This document shows, in pieces, positions 1 through 9,900 of a stretch of DNA of 64,000 nucleotides (the stretch's first letter is position 1; each line of letters opens with the position of its first letter). The position numbers were made by a program, and so were the translations under genes. The DNA is from Orychophragmus violaceus (Eukaryota; Streptophyta; Magnoliopsida; Brassicales; Brassicaceae), in assembly GCA_030180135.1 (NCBI GenBank), contig CM058239.1:62255823-62319822 (forward strand). The letters run 5' to 3'. Below the pieces are notes generated by a model. That model saw only the letters and a program-made list of their open reading frames with translations, searched no databases and was not told where the DNA came from.

Positions 1-176
1 AGAAGCATGTTATACAAGTTTAAGTTCTTTGAATCACCCCTAAGTAACCATAATAAAAGACTAGAAAGAATCGTTGATCTTCTAAAAGGCCCTATGAGAA
101 TCTTAAAAAAAAAACTTTGTAACCAAAACTTCTTGAAACATATATGTCATGGATTAAAGAATTTAGGTGATGTAAG
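1..176. repeat. 217-bp centromere-type satellite, partial monomer
   Basis: About 0.8 monomer of the tandem repeat that fills the other satellite blocks. It belongs to a diverged subtype (type II), recognised by ctttgaatcacccctaag and ataataaaagacta instead of the common tttcaatcacccccaag and actactaagagacta. It stops at the target-site duplication GTAAG (172-176) of copia A1 and resumes at 5942. Confidence 0.9.
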
Positions 177-682
177 TATTGAGAAGAAGATCCAAAGTGT
201 GCAATATGATCAGTGTATTGAGTATTGAGATGAACACCTTAAGTGTTCATATCAATTTGAAGTCCTTTGATCCGATCAGAAGAAGAAGAGGTAAATAAGT
301 AAAAGGGAGAGAGTTTAATCTTATGGTTAAGTGGTAAAAGGATAAGTTACCATTAACCAAGTCAAAGATCTTCTAGAAGCTTGACTCCACGGATGAACAG
401 TACCAGGAGACAAGATTCAAATTCAAATGGAGATTCCCTTCCCTACTTGCTTCACCCTTTTGTCCAAAGGTGTCTTTAGAATTATTTTGTCATTAGAGTT
501 TGAATTTGAAAGTAGTAGCCACGAAATTGAGTTAGTTTTTGTCTATATATTCATTGTAAAATCAATAAGAAAAATACAGACTTGGGAAAACTTTTCCCTC
601 ATACTCCTCTTGTGCAATTCTTCTTCTTTCTTTCTCTCTTGCTAAATCTCTCATATAACTCTCTAATTCTCATATTCTTACA
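177..682 (+). repeat. 5' LTR of A1
   Basis: 506 bp, starting TATTGAGAAG and ending TTCTTACA, directly followed by the primer-binding site. Matches the 3' LTR at 5436-5941 and both LTRs of A2. The only frame of any length inside it (72 codons, 427-645) is a by-product of the LTR sequence and appears in all four copies. Confidence 0.97.
544..550 (+). promoter_or_regulatory. Probable TATA box of the A-family LTR promoter
   Basis: TATATAT in the 5' LTR of A1, followed about 20 nt later by an A-rich aaaatcaataag stretch. This is the expected arrangement at the U3/R border of a plant LTR. The equivalent in A2 is at about 19795-19801, and in A3 at about 48534-48540 on the minus strand. Start site and polyadenylation site are not determined. 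Confidence 0.55.
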
Positions 683-694
683 TGGTATCAGAGC
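683..694 (+). promoter_or_regulatory. Primer-binding site of A1
   Basis: TGGTATCAGAGC immediately after the 5' LTR, the classic plant primer-binding site complementary to the 3' end of initiator methionine tRNA. It primes minus-strand cDNA synthesis. The same 12-mer follows the 5' LTR of every copia and non-autonomous element in this window. Confidence 0.93.
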
Positions 695-919
695 TATAAG
701 CTCCTGTACCTATTCATTTCCGCAATCTTGTTCTAAAACTCTGATTTTCTTGTTCTAAAATCTGTTCTTGAAAGTTTGTTCATGTTCTTGAAATTTTTAA
801 GCTCTTAAGTCATTTCTTTGGGCTAGTTTACTCTTGTGTGTTTTCTCTGTGAATTGAGAACTCTCTTGTTTAGAATCTTGCCTTGAAAACTCCCTCCTTG
901 CTACAAATCAGTCTCAGCA

Positions 920-3900
920 ATGGAGAACTCAAGGGTAATCATTCCTGTGATTCTTAAGGGTGCCAACTACATTGTTTGGGCCAGAATGGTTAAGTCTGCA
1001 CTTGGAGGCAGAGGTCTTTGGAAGTATATCATGAGGAGTACAGCTCCACAGAAGATGATGAAGGCTGAAGCTAAGGTAGGAACCGAGGCAGAGGCTAAAG
1101 ATGGTGTTGAGTCTCATGAAGAGGCGTCTGAAGCTTATGAAGAAGCTTGGATACAAGGGGACCAGAATGTGCTCTCTATACTCCAAAGCTCACTGGACCA
1201 GCACCTATTGGAAGCCTACTCTTATTGTGTGACTTCCAAGCAGCTGTGGGATACTATTGAGAAGGTTTATGGGAATAAATCAAACCTAACCAGAGTCTTT
1301 GAAGTTAAGCTGGCCATCAACAATCTCCAGCAAGAAGATATGGAGTTTAAAGCTCACTTTGGAAAGTTTAGCTCACTGTGGTCAGAGTTGGAGATGTTGA
1401 GGCCACCAAGCAGTGATCCTTTGGTGTTGCAAGAAAGGAGAGAGCAAGATAAAGTCTTTGCTCTTCTGCTCACCTTGAACTCATCTTACAATGGGTTGAT
1501 TAAGCACATTCTAAGGGCAGACAATCTACCTGATATTGATGATGTGTGTGGACAAATTCAGAAAGAGCAAGGCTCATTTGGGCTGTTCAAAGGGAAAGGA
1601 GAGCTGGTGACCGCCAACAAAGGGGTGTTTAAGGCTGATGAGAGGCAGAACTATGGAGGTGACAAGAGAGGAGTCTTGATGTGTGATTTTTGCAAGAAGA
1701 GTGGGCACTTGAAAGACAGATGCTGGCGCCTTCATCCTAACCTCAGACCCTCATCTCACAACAACCGGTTCAAAGATCAAAGGGCAAACTACTCTTATGG
1801 TGCAGCTGGACCAGGTTCTTCTTCAATGCAGCAATGTGATGAAGGGAGAGCAATGGTGGTCCATCAAGCTCCAGCCATGACTGATCAGAGTGATGTGGTA
1901 AGAAGGTCAGACCTTGAGGCACTCATCAAAGCCCTCAAGGAAAACTCTGGTATGGTTCTTGGTACTTCACTCTTTGCTTCAAATAAAATCAGACCCTTGA
2001 TCATTGATTCTGGAGCTTCTCATCACATGATCAGTGACCCTAAGTTGATAGAAAATGTTGAACCAGCTTTAGGATGTGTAGTGATTGCAAATGGTGATAA
2101 AATTCCAATTCAAGGCATAGGAAATCTGAAATTGTTTGATAAAGAATCCAAAGCTTTCTTTATGCCTAGCTTCACATCTAACTTAGTATCTGTTAAAAGA
2201 ATAGCTACTGATCTAAATTGCAATGTTGTTTTCAGTCCTAATGATGTTGTGTTTCAGGATATTAAGACAAGTAAGTTGATTGGGAAAGGTGTGACAAAAG
2301 ATGAGCTCTACATGATTGAAGACACCAATCCCTCTTCTGAATTATCTCCTGCTTTATCTACTGCTTTATCTACTTGTGTTGGTGTGGATGACTCTATTTG
2401 GCATGCTAGACTAGGACATCCACACTCTAGGGCATTAGGACTCTTATTACCTTCTGTTTCTTTTAAGAATGATGATTGTGAGGCTTGTATTCTTGGGAAA
2501 CATTGCAAATCTGTTTTTCCAAGTTCTAAAACTACTTATGAAAGTTGCTTTGATCTTGTTCATTCTGATGTGTGGACTGCTCCTTGTTTGTCTAGAGAGA
2601 ATCATAAGTACTTTGTCACTTTCATTGATGAAAAATCTAAATACACTTGGATAACATTGATGCAAACTAAAGATAGAGTGTTAGAAGCTTTTATGAACTT
2701 TCAAAGTCATGTTACTAACCATTTCAATGCTAAGATCAAAATTTTTAGATCAGACAATGGTGGTGAGTATACAAGCAATGCCTTCAAACAACACTTGTCC
2801 AAACATGGGATTCTTCATCAAACAAGCTGCCCGTACACTCCACAACAAAATGGAGTGGCTGAGAGAAAGAACAGACACTTAATGGAGGTGGCAAGGTCCA
2901 TGATGTTCTATAAGAATGTTCCTAAGAGGTTTTGGGGAGATGCAGTCATGACTGCATGCTACTTGATCAATAGAACTCCCACGAGAGTTCTTAAGGATCA
3001 ATCTCCATTTCAGGTACTAAACAAAACAAATCCATTGGTTGATCACTTACGTGTGTTTGGGTGTATTTGCTTTGTGTTAATACCAGGAGAACAGAGGGAT
3101 AAGTTGGATGCTAAGAGCACCAAAGCCATGTTCATTGGATATTCCACAACGCAAAGAGGATACAAGTGTTATGTGCCTGAAACAAGGAAGGTTTTGATCT
3201 CAAGAGATGTGAAATTTATGGAGACAAGAAGTTTCTATGATGAGAAGAATTGGGATAGCTTGAAGGATCTTCCCACATCTCAATCAGACCGAGCTGCTAA
3301 CCTAAGGATGATCATGGAAAACCTTGGTATTAGTATGCCTCCACAACCGGCCAAGACAAGTCCTACTTCTTCAGTCCCTGCTCCAACTTCAGAAGCTCCT
3401 CAACATCCCCATCCTGATCATGAGGGGGACACTCATGAATCAGCACCAGAACCGCAAGAACCTGATTCTACTACACATGATCAAGCTGGTATTGAGGAAC
3501 ATGAAGAACATGAGATAGAAGCTGAGGAGTTGGACCATCAAAATGAAGAGATGGAACAACCGGTTCTACATGAGCAGCCAGTTCAAGTATTAAGGAGGAG
3601 CACAAGGGAGAAAAAGGATCCATCAGAATGGAAGAAGACTAGGGTTTACTTCAACAGCAATGCGGTAGCTCATCCCATTCAAGCTACTTGCACTTTAGCT
3701 TATGTACCTTTGGAACATCAAGTGTTCATTGGGAAGTTGGATCAAGAACATGTACCAACAACCTATGAAGAGGCCAAAGGAGATAAGAGATGGATGCAAG
3801 CTGTAGATGAAGAGACCAAAGCAATGGAAAACAATGAGACTTGGTATGAGGCAGAACTTCCTAAAGGAAAGAAGGCAGTGACCTCTAAATGGGTTTTCAC

Positions 3901-5332
3901 CATCAAGTATAGGAGTAATGGAGAAGTTGAGAGATACAAAGCAAGGTTGGTTGCAAGAGGCTTCACTCAAACCTATGGAAAGGATTACTTGGATACCTTT
4001 GCACCAGTAGCTAAGCTTCACACAGTTAGGATCATCTTGTCTTTAGCAACAAATCTTGATTGGGAACTTTGGCAAATGGATGTCAAGAATGCATTCCTTC
4101 AAGGGGAGCTTGAAGATGAGGTATACATGACACCACCTTCTGGTCTTGAAAGCATTGTGAAACCAGGGAAGGTGTTAAGACTCAAGAAGGCTATCTATGG
4201 ATTAAAGCAGTCACCTAGAGCTTGGTATCATAAACTGAGCTCAACACTTATGCAAAGAGGATTCAAGAGGTCTGAAGGAGATCACACCTTGTTCACTCTT
4301 CAGGATCAGGAAGGTATCATTGTCATCCTTGTTTATGTTGATGACATTATCATATCAGGGAGTAACAAGTCAGGTATACAAGACACTAAGGCTTATCTCA
4401 AATCTGTTTTTGATATTAAAGACCTTGGTACTCTAAAGTACTTCCTTGGGATAGAAGTTTGTCGATCTAATGATGGACTCTTCTTATCTCAAAGGAAGTA
4501 CACACTTGATTTGTTATCTGAAGCAGGAAAGATAGGAGCAAAACCGGCTAAGACACCTCTTGAGGAAGGCTACAAAGTCATAAGAGAGGGGGAGCTTGAG
4601 GATAAACCATTTGAGGACATTACTCAGTATAGAAGGATGGTTGGTAAGCTCATTTACTTAACCATAACCAGACCTGATTTGTGTTATGCAGTGAACCAAG
4701 TAAGCCAGCATATGCAAGCACCCAAGATGCATCATTGGAACATGGTTGAAAGGATACTTTGATACCTAAGTGGTGCTCCTGGTCAAGGCATTTGGATGGG
4801 TTGCAATCAAAGCACAGAGATAGTTGGGTATTGTGATGCTGATTGGGCAGGAGATAGAGTAGACAGGAGGTCTACTACTGGATATTGCACATTCATTGGA
4901 GGCAACCTTGTTACTTGGAAGAGCAAGAAGCAGAAGATAGTGTCATGTTCAAGTGCTGAAGCTGAATATAGAGCAATGAGGAAGCTAGCAACCGAATTGG
5001 CATGGATCAAAGCTCTGCTTGTGGATTTAGGGATTGAGACTTCAAAACCAATCACCATGCATTGTGATAACCAAGCAGCCATTCACATTGCTTCAAATTC
5101 AGTCTTCCATGAAAGGACCAAGCACATAGAAGTGGATTGTCACAAAGTGAGGCAGATGATTGAGCAAGGAGTGGTGTTGCCTTGCTTTACAAGGAGTGAA
5201 GAACAACTAGCTGATGTGTTCACCAAGGCAGCTAGTTTGAAGGTGTGTGAGTCCATTCACACTAAGCTTGGACTCATGGAGCTTCCCGAATCCTCTAAGG
5301 CTGTGGAGTCTGCACTCTTTTTCCCTTCATGA
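920..5332 (+). pseudogene. Copia gag-pol polyprotein of A1, one premature stop
   Basis: A single frame that would be 1470 codons long, broken once at codon 1281 (4760-4762), where A2 has AGA and A1 has TGA. Before the break all parts are present: gag; a CX2CX4HX4C zinc knuckle at residues 255-268; aspartic protease DSGAS at 363; the GAG-pre-integrase HARLGHPH near 495; integrase D550, D612, E648 (DD35E spacing); and reverse transcriptase YVDDI at 1139-1143. The RNase H domain (first Asp near 1306) lies after the stop and stays in frame to 5332, with no frameshift. The start ATG at 920 is the first in-frame one after the leader and is shared with A2. The stop would give a product lacking RNase H, so A1 is probably not autonomous, though its RNA could still be copied by enzymes of A2. 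Other differences seen from A2 are a Gly/Arg change in gag and a Val/Met change near the end. Confidence 0.93.
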
Positions 5333-5377
5333 AGTTTTATCCCAAGTGGTTTTCTTCATGAAGGTTTTTAATGAGGT
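5314..5377 (+). ncRNA. Conserved 3' hairpin motif of A1
   Basis: Shared motif: ACTCTTTTTC, then an 11-bp perfect stem (5324-5334 with 5354-5364), a 19-nt loop TTTTATCCCAAGTGGTTTT, then GGTTTTTAATGAGGT. The stop codon of pol (5330-5332) lies inside the left arm. The same architecture occurs in every element of this window with different arm sequences. Probably a cis-acting RNA or DNA structure; function unknown. Confidence 0.75.
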
Positions 5378-5426
5378 GGATCTCCATTGTCATTCCAAGC
5401 TTGATTCAACTCTTGAATTCAAGCTT

Positions 5427-5435
5427 GAGGGGGAG
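5427..5435 (+). promoter_or_regulatory. Polypurine tract of A1
   Basis: GAGGGGGAG directly abutting the 3' LTR, the expected primer for plus-strand cDNA synthesis. Identical in A2 (24678-24686) and in family B. Confidence 0.9.
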
Positions 5436-5941
5436 TATTGAGAAGAAGATCCAAAGTGTGCAATATGATCAGTGTATTGAGTATTGAGATGAACACCTTA
5501 AGTGTTCATATCAATTTGAAGTCCTTTGATCCGATCAGAAGAAGAAGAGGTAAATAAGTAAAAGGGAGAGAGTTTAATCTTATGGTTAAGTGGTAAAAGG
5601 ATAAGTTACCATTAACCAAGTCAAAGATCTTCTAGAAGCTTGACTCCACGGATGAACAGTACCAGGAGACAAGATTCAAATTCAAATGGAGATTCCCTTC
5701 CCTACTTGCTTCACCCTTTTGTCCAAAGGTGTCTTTAGAATTATTTTGTCATTAGAGTTTGAATTTGAAAGTAGTAGCCACGAAATTGAGTTAGTTTTTG
5801 TCTATATATTCATTGTAAAATCAATAAGAAAAATACAGACTTGGGAAAACTTTTCCCTCATACTCCTCTTGTGCAATTCTTCTTCTTTCTTTCTCTCTTG
5901 CTAAATCTCTCATATAACTCTCTAATTCTCATATTCTTACA
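5436..5941 (+). repeat. 3' LTR of A1
   Basis: 506 bp, same sequence by eye as the 5' LTR. Ends TTACA, followed by the target duplication GTAAG and then satellite. Confidence 0.97.
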
Positions 5942-6209
5942 GTAAGACAACTATAAGTAAGTTTATGTATGCTCAGAAAGGTAGAATGAGAAGCATGTTA
6001 TACAAGTTGTTGTTCCTTTCAATCACCCCCAAGTAACACTACTAAGAGACTAGATTCTTTGATCTTGTAAAAGGCCCTATGAGAATCCTAAAAAAAACTT
6101 TGTAACCAAAACTTCTTGAAACATATATGTCATGGATTGAAGAATTTAGGTGATGTAAGACAACTATAAGTAAGTTTTCGTATGCTACTAAAGGTAGAAT
6201 GAGAAGCAT
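5942..6209. repeat. 217-bp satellite between A1 and B1
   Basis: About 1.2 monomers. Phase is continuous with 1-176 once A1 and one GTAAG are removed. The final part carries the variant ttttcgtatgctactaaagg, also found at about 12210, 18120, 26280 and 30618. Ends in AGCAT (6205-6209), the target duplication of B1. Confidence 0.92.
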
Positions 6210-6640
6210 TATTGATCATGATGAAGACAAATGTGTTAAGCTTGTGCATTATCACAAAATGCACAAGTCTTGCACATTTGATAATGTGCAAACTAAGGGA
6301 CATTATGTGATGTTAAGAGGCGCCAAACTTACCTAAGGAGTTCAAGACTCGGTTTAAACAAGCAGAGGACCGTTGGAGCTTAAGAGAAGAATCAAAGGGT
6401 GTGGACCACAAATGGGACCACTCTCTCTCTCCTCTTCAGCGGATCAGAAGCTTGTCTTGTAGCTCAGTTTGTCTCTTTGCTTCTTTAGGTTAAACAAGTC
6501 TCTAATGTTCCCCATATATATGTGTAAAACAACCAGAAATGAATTAAGGGGTTTTTGGTATCTTATTCTCTCCTCTCTCTTGCGCCACTTTCTGCTCAAG
6601 AACCCTAATTCTCTCAATGTTCATACTCTAAAAACTATCA
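6210..6640 (+). repeat. 5' LTR of B1
   Basis: 431 bp. The upstream part contains overlapping inverted and direct repeats around TGCACAAG/CTTGTGCA and GATAATGTGCAA, a possible enhancer cluster. Confidence 0.96.
6515..6521 (+). promoter_or_regulatory. Probable TATA box of the B-family LTR promoter
   Basis: TATATAT within cccatatatatgtgtaaaac in the B1 5' LTR. B2 has the corresponding TATATATA near 37126-37134 on the minus strand. Confidence 0.55.
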
Positions 6641-6652
6641 TGGTATCAGAGC
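6641..6652 (+). promoter_or_regulatory. Primer-binding site of B1
   Basis: TGGTATCAGAGC directly after the 5' LTR; matches the 3' end of initiator methionine tRNA as in family A. Confidence 0.93.
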
Positions 6653-6870
6653 ATTGATCTCTATTCTCCATTCTCTTAATTCTCTCTTTGTTACTCCATT
6701 CTCACAGTTTCATATTCTCTCGGTTCTAAAAGTCTCTATCTGCATTCTCTTGGTTTTACAGCTCTTATACTCCAATCTCTCTCTGTTCTTCATTTGTTCT
6801 CTTCATTACTTTCTGTCCTAAAACCTAAAACCTTGCCCTACGCTTCAGTCTCTCAGTTCTACTAAGTTTC

Positions 6871-6930
6871 TCGGTCTTAAACCCTAAGAGCTTGTTACTC
6901 TCGGTCTTAAACCCTAGGAGCTGGTTACTC
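6871..6930 (+). repeat. 30-bp tandem duplication in the B1 leader
   Basis: Two adjacent 30-bp units, each starting TCGGTCTTAAACCCTA, between the primer-binding site and the gag start, differing at two bases. The aaccctaa string resembles a telomere repeat by chance only. Confidence 0.8.
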
Positions 6931-6972
6931 TCGGTTACTCAAGTCCTCAACTACTCTCTCTAATCTCTCACC

Positions 6973-9900
6973 ATGGAAGACTCAGTTCACATCAGTTCAA
7001 GCTTGAGGCCTACTGTCATCCCTGTTGTGCTCAAAGGCATCAACTATAGGACATGGCAAAGGACCATCAAGACTGCCATTTGTGGAAGAGGTTTGTGGGA
7101 TCACATCTTGGAGGATAAAACACCAACTGAAGAAGATGAAACCAAGAAGAAGGATGAGGACAACAAGAAGGCAGAGGCTAAATGGTTTCAAGAAGATCAG
7201 CTGGTGCTTGGCTTTCTCCAAAACTCTCTTGACCCATCCATTCTTGAAGCTTACTCTCATTGTGAGACAGCCAAGTCACTGTGGGATACTCTCAAGAAGA
7301 TTTATGGGGATGTCTCCAATCTCAGCAGGGTTTATGAGGTTAAGAGAGCTATTAGTGAGCTGAAACAAGAAGACCATGACTTTACTAAGTATCTTGGGAA
7401 GTTCTCTTCAGCATGGTCTGAACTTGAGATGCTAAGGCCAAGTACTATGAACCCTAAGGTTCTTATTGAGAGAAAGGAGCAAGACAAGATCTTTGGCCTT
7501 CTACTCAATTTGAATCCGGTTTACAATGATGCCATAATGAAGATCCTAAGGGAAACAACACTTCCTGATTTTGAAGAAGTGTGTTCAAGGATCCAAAAGG
7601 AGGAAGGAAACATTGGTTTGTTTGGAGGTAAGGGGGAGTTGTTGACTGCTAACAAAGCCGGCTTAACACCTGAGGAGAAGAAGGCTGCAGCTTGTGATCA
7701 TTGCAAGAGGAAAGGCCACTCCAAGGATAAGTGTTGGATCCTTCATCCCCATCTTCAACCAGCCAAGTTAAAGGACTCAAAGGCATATGCAAACATCTCC
7801 AAGGAAGCTGTGAATGAGCAGGTCTCTACTTCAGCTCAAGGAGGGGAGCTTGCACTCTACACCAACACTGAGTATGTTAGGAAGAGTGACCTTGAGGACC
7901 TCATCAAAGCTTATACTTCTAAGCTCTCTGGTATCTCTTTATTTTCTCATAAATTGCTTGCTAAAACTGATCATAAGTTGGTAGTAGATTCTGGAGCTTC
8001 TCACCATATGATTAGTAATGCTAAGTTGTTGGAGAACATTAAACCTGCCCTAGGAAAAGTAACTATAGCTGATGGTCAAGGGATTCCTATAATAGGTACA
8101 GGAAAGTTAAGATTGTTTAACAAGGAAAGTGATGCATTCTATGTTTCTAAGTTCAAATCTAACTTGCTGTCGGTTAAAAGGATCACTAAAGACTTGAATT
8201 GCAATGTTATCTTTGGGCCTAATGAAGTTTGTTTTCAGGATATTAAGAATGGACAGGTTATTGGAAGAGGTGGTACACAAGATGAGCTTTACCTTCTTGA
8301 AGACACTTCCTCAACCAACCCGGTTTCTTCAGCTTTCAAATCCTGTTTTGCTTTCAATCAAAATGTTCTATGGCATGCTAGACTAGGACATCCTCATGCT
8401 CGTGCTTTGAACTTAATGCTGCCTAATGTTAACTTTGATCATTCAACTTGTGAAGCTTGTATTCTTGGCAAACATTGTAGGACTATCTTTCCTAAATCAA
8501 CTACTATCTATGAACATTGCTTTGATCTTGTGCACTCTGATGTTTGGACTTCACCTTGTCTGTCTAGAGATAGGAATAAGTACTTTGTGACTTTCATAGA
8601 TGAAAAATCAAAGTATACTTGGGTTACATTGCTTCCATCTAAAGATAGGGTGTTTGATGCATTTCTGAACTTTCAAAACTATGTTACTAATCAGTTTAAT
8701 GCCAAGATCAAAGTGTTCAGGTCAGATAATGGAGGAGAGTATACAAGCCAAAGATTCAAAGCTCACTTGAACAAGTATGGGATCCTGCATCAAACAAGCT
8801 GCCCACATACTCCTCAACAAAATGGTGTGGCTGAAAGGAAGAACAGGCATCTCATGGAGGTTGCTAGGTCTATGATGTTCCACACCAATGTCCCTAAGAG
8901 GTTTTGGGGAGATGCAGTGTTGGCAGCATGTTACCTTATCAACAGGATCCCAACTAGAGTCCTTCAAGACATTTCACCATATGAGGTATTGAACAAAACC
9001 AAACCATTTATTGAACACTTACGTGTGTTTGGTTGTGTTTGTTTTGTGTATATCTCAGGAGATCAAAGGAATAAGCTAGATGCTAAGAGCACAAGGTGTA
9101 TGTTCCTTGGATACTCCACAACTCAGAAGGGCTACAAGTGTTTTGATCCAAGCAACAACAGAACCTATGTTTCAAGGGATGTTAAGTTCATTGAGGGGCA
9201 GAGATACTATGAGAAGAAGGATTGGGAAGGTTTGAAAGATCTCTCAAGATCACCTTCTGATTTGGCTACAAGTTTGAAGTACTTGTTGGATCACTTGGGA
9301 AATGATACCCCACGGCCAGAGGAGCCTAAAACAACTACCCAAGAAGCTCAACAAGAGGATACTGAACCAGCAACACACACAAATGAACCGGCTGAAGCTC
9401 AAGAAGACACTTTACCTCAAGATCAGAACCAAGTGGACTTGGATATGAATGAGGATGAGATGGTTTATCAAGAGGCAGTGGGTAATGAGGAGGTGGTTGA
9501 TCAACAGGTTCAGCAACTCAGGAGAAGCACAAGGGAAAAGAAAGATCCATCAGAATGGATGAAGACAAGAGTCTTCTACAACAACCAAGCAGTAGCTCAT
9601 CCTAGTCAGTCTACTTGTTCTATTGACTTGCTACCATCTAGTCACAAGGCCTTTCTTGGGAAGATTGAGCTAAATCAGGTTCCTAAGACTTATGAAGAGG
9701 CTGAGGGTATCAAGGTTTGGATGGATGCAGTTAAGGATGAGAAAGAAGCTATGGAGAGGAACCACACTTGGATTGTGGAGAAGCTGCCAAAAAGGAAGAA
9801 AACTGTTAGCTCTAAATGGGTCTTCACAATCAAGTATAAAAGCAATGGAGACATAGAGAGGTACAAGGCAAGGCTAGTGGCAAGGGGATTCACTCAAACC

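Larger units (their letters stand above)
177..5941 (+). mobile_element. Copia LTR retrotransposon A1 (complete length, pol interrupted)
   Basis: Complete 5765-bp Ty1/copia element inserted in the satellite. Its LTRs are 506 bp (177-682 and 5436-5941), the primer-binding site is at 683-694, and a polypurine tract directly precedes the 3' LTR. The 5-bp target duplication GTAAG is at 172-176 and 5942-5946. LTR ends are TA...CA rather than the usual TG...CA. By eye the two LTRs are identical, so the insertion looks recent. It is almost identical to A2 (same length, only a few base differences noticed) but has a different target duplication, so the two are separate transpositions. One nonsense change interrupts the polyprotein. 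Confidence 0.97.

Noticed and set aside
427..645. 72-codon frame seen four times (427, 5686, 19678, 24937)
   Set aside because: It is part of the A-family LTR itself, overlaps the TATA region, and is repeated because LTRs are repeated.
2308..2665. Antisense and shifted-frame open stretches inside the polyproteins (this and the equivalents in A2, A3, B1, B2 and E)
   Set aside because: They follow the codon pattern of the true frame on the other strand and have no independent support.
6871..6930. aaccctaa strings as interstitial telomere repeats
   Set aside because: Only isolated copies inside a 30-bp leader repeat and in LTRs; no tandem TTTAGGG run.
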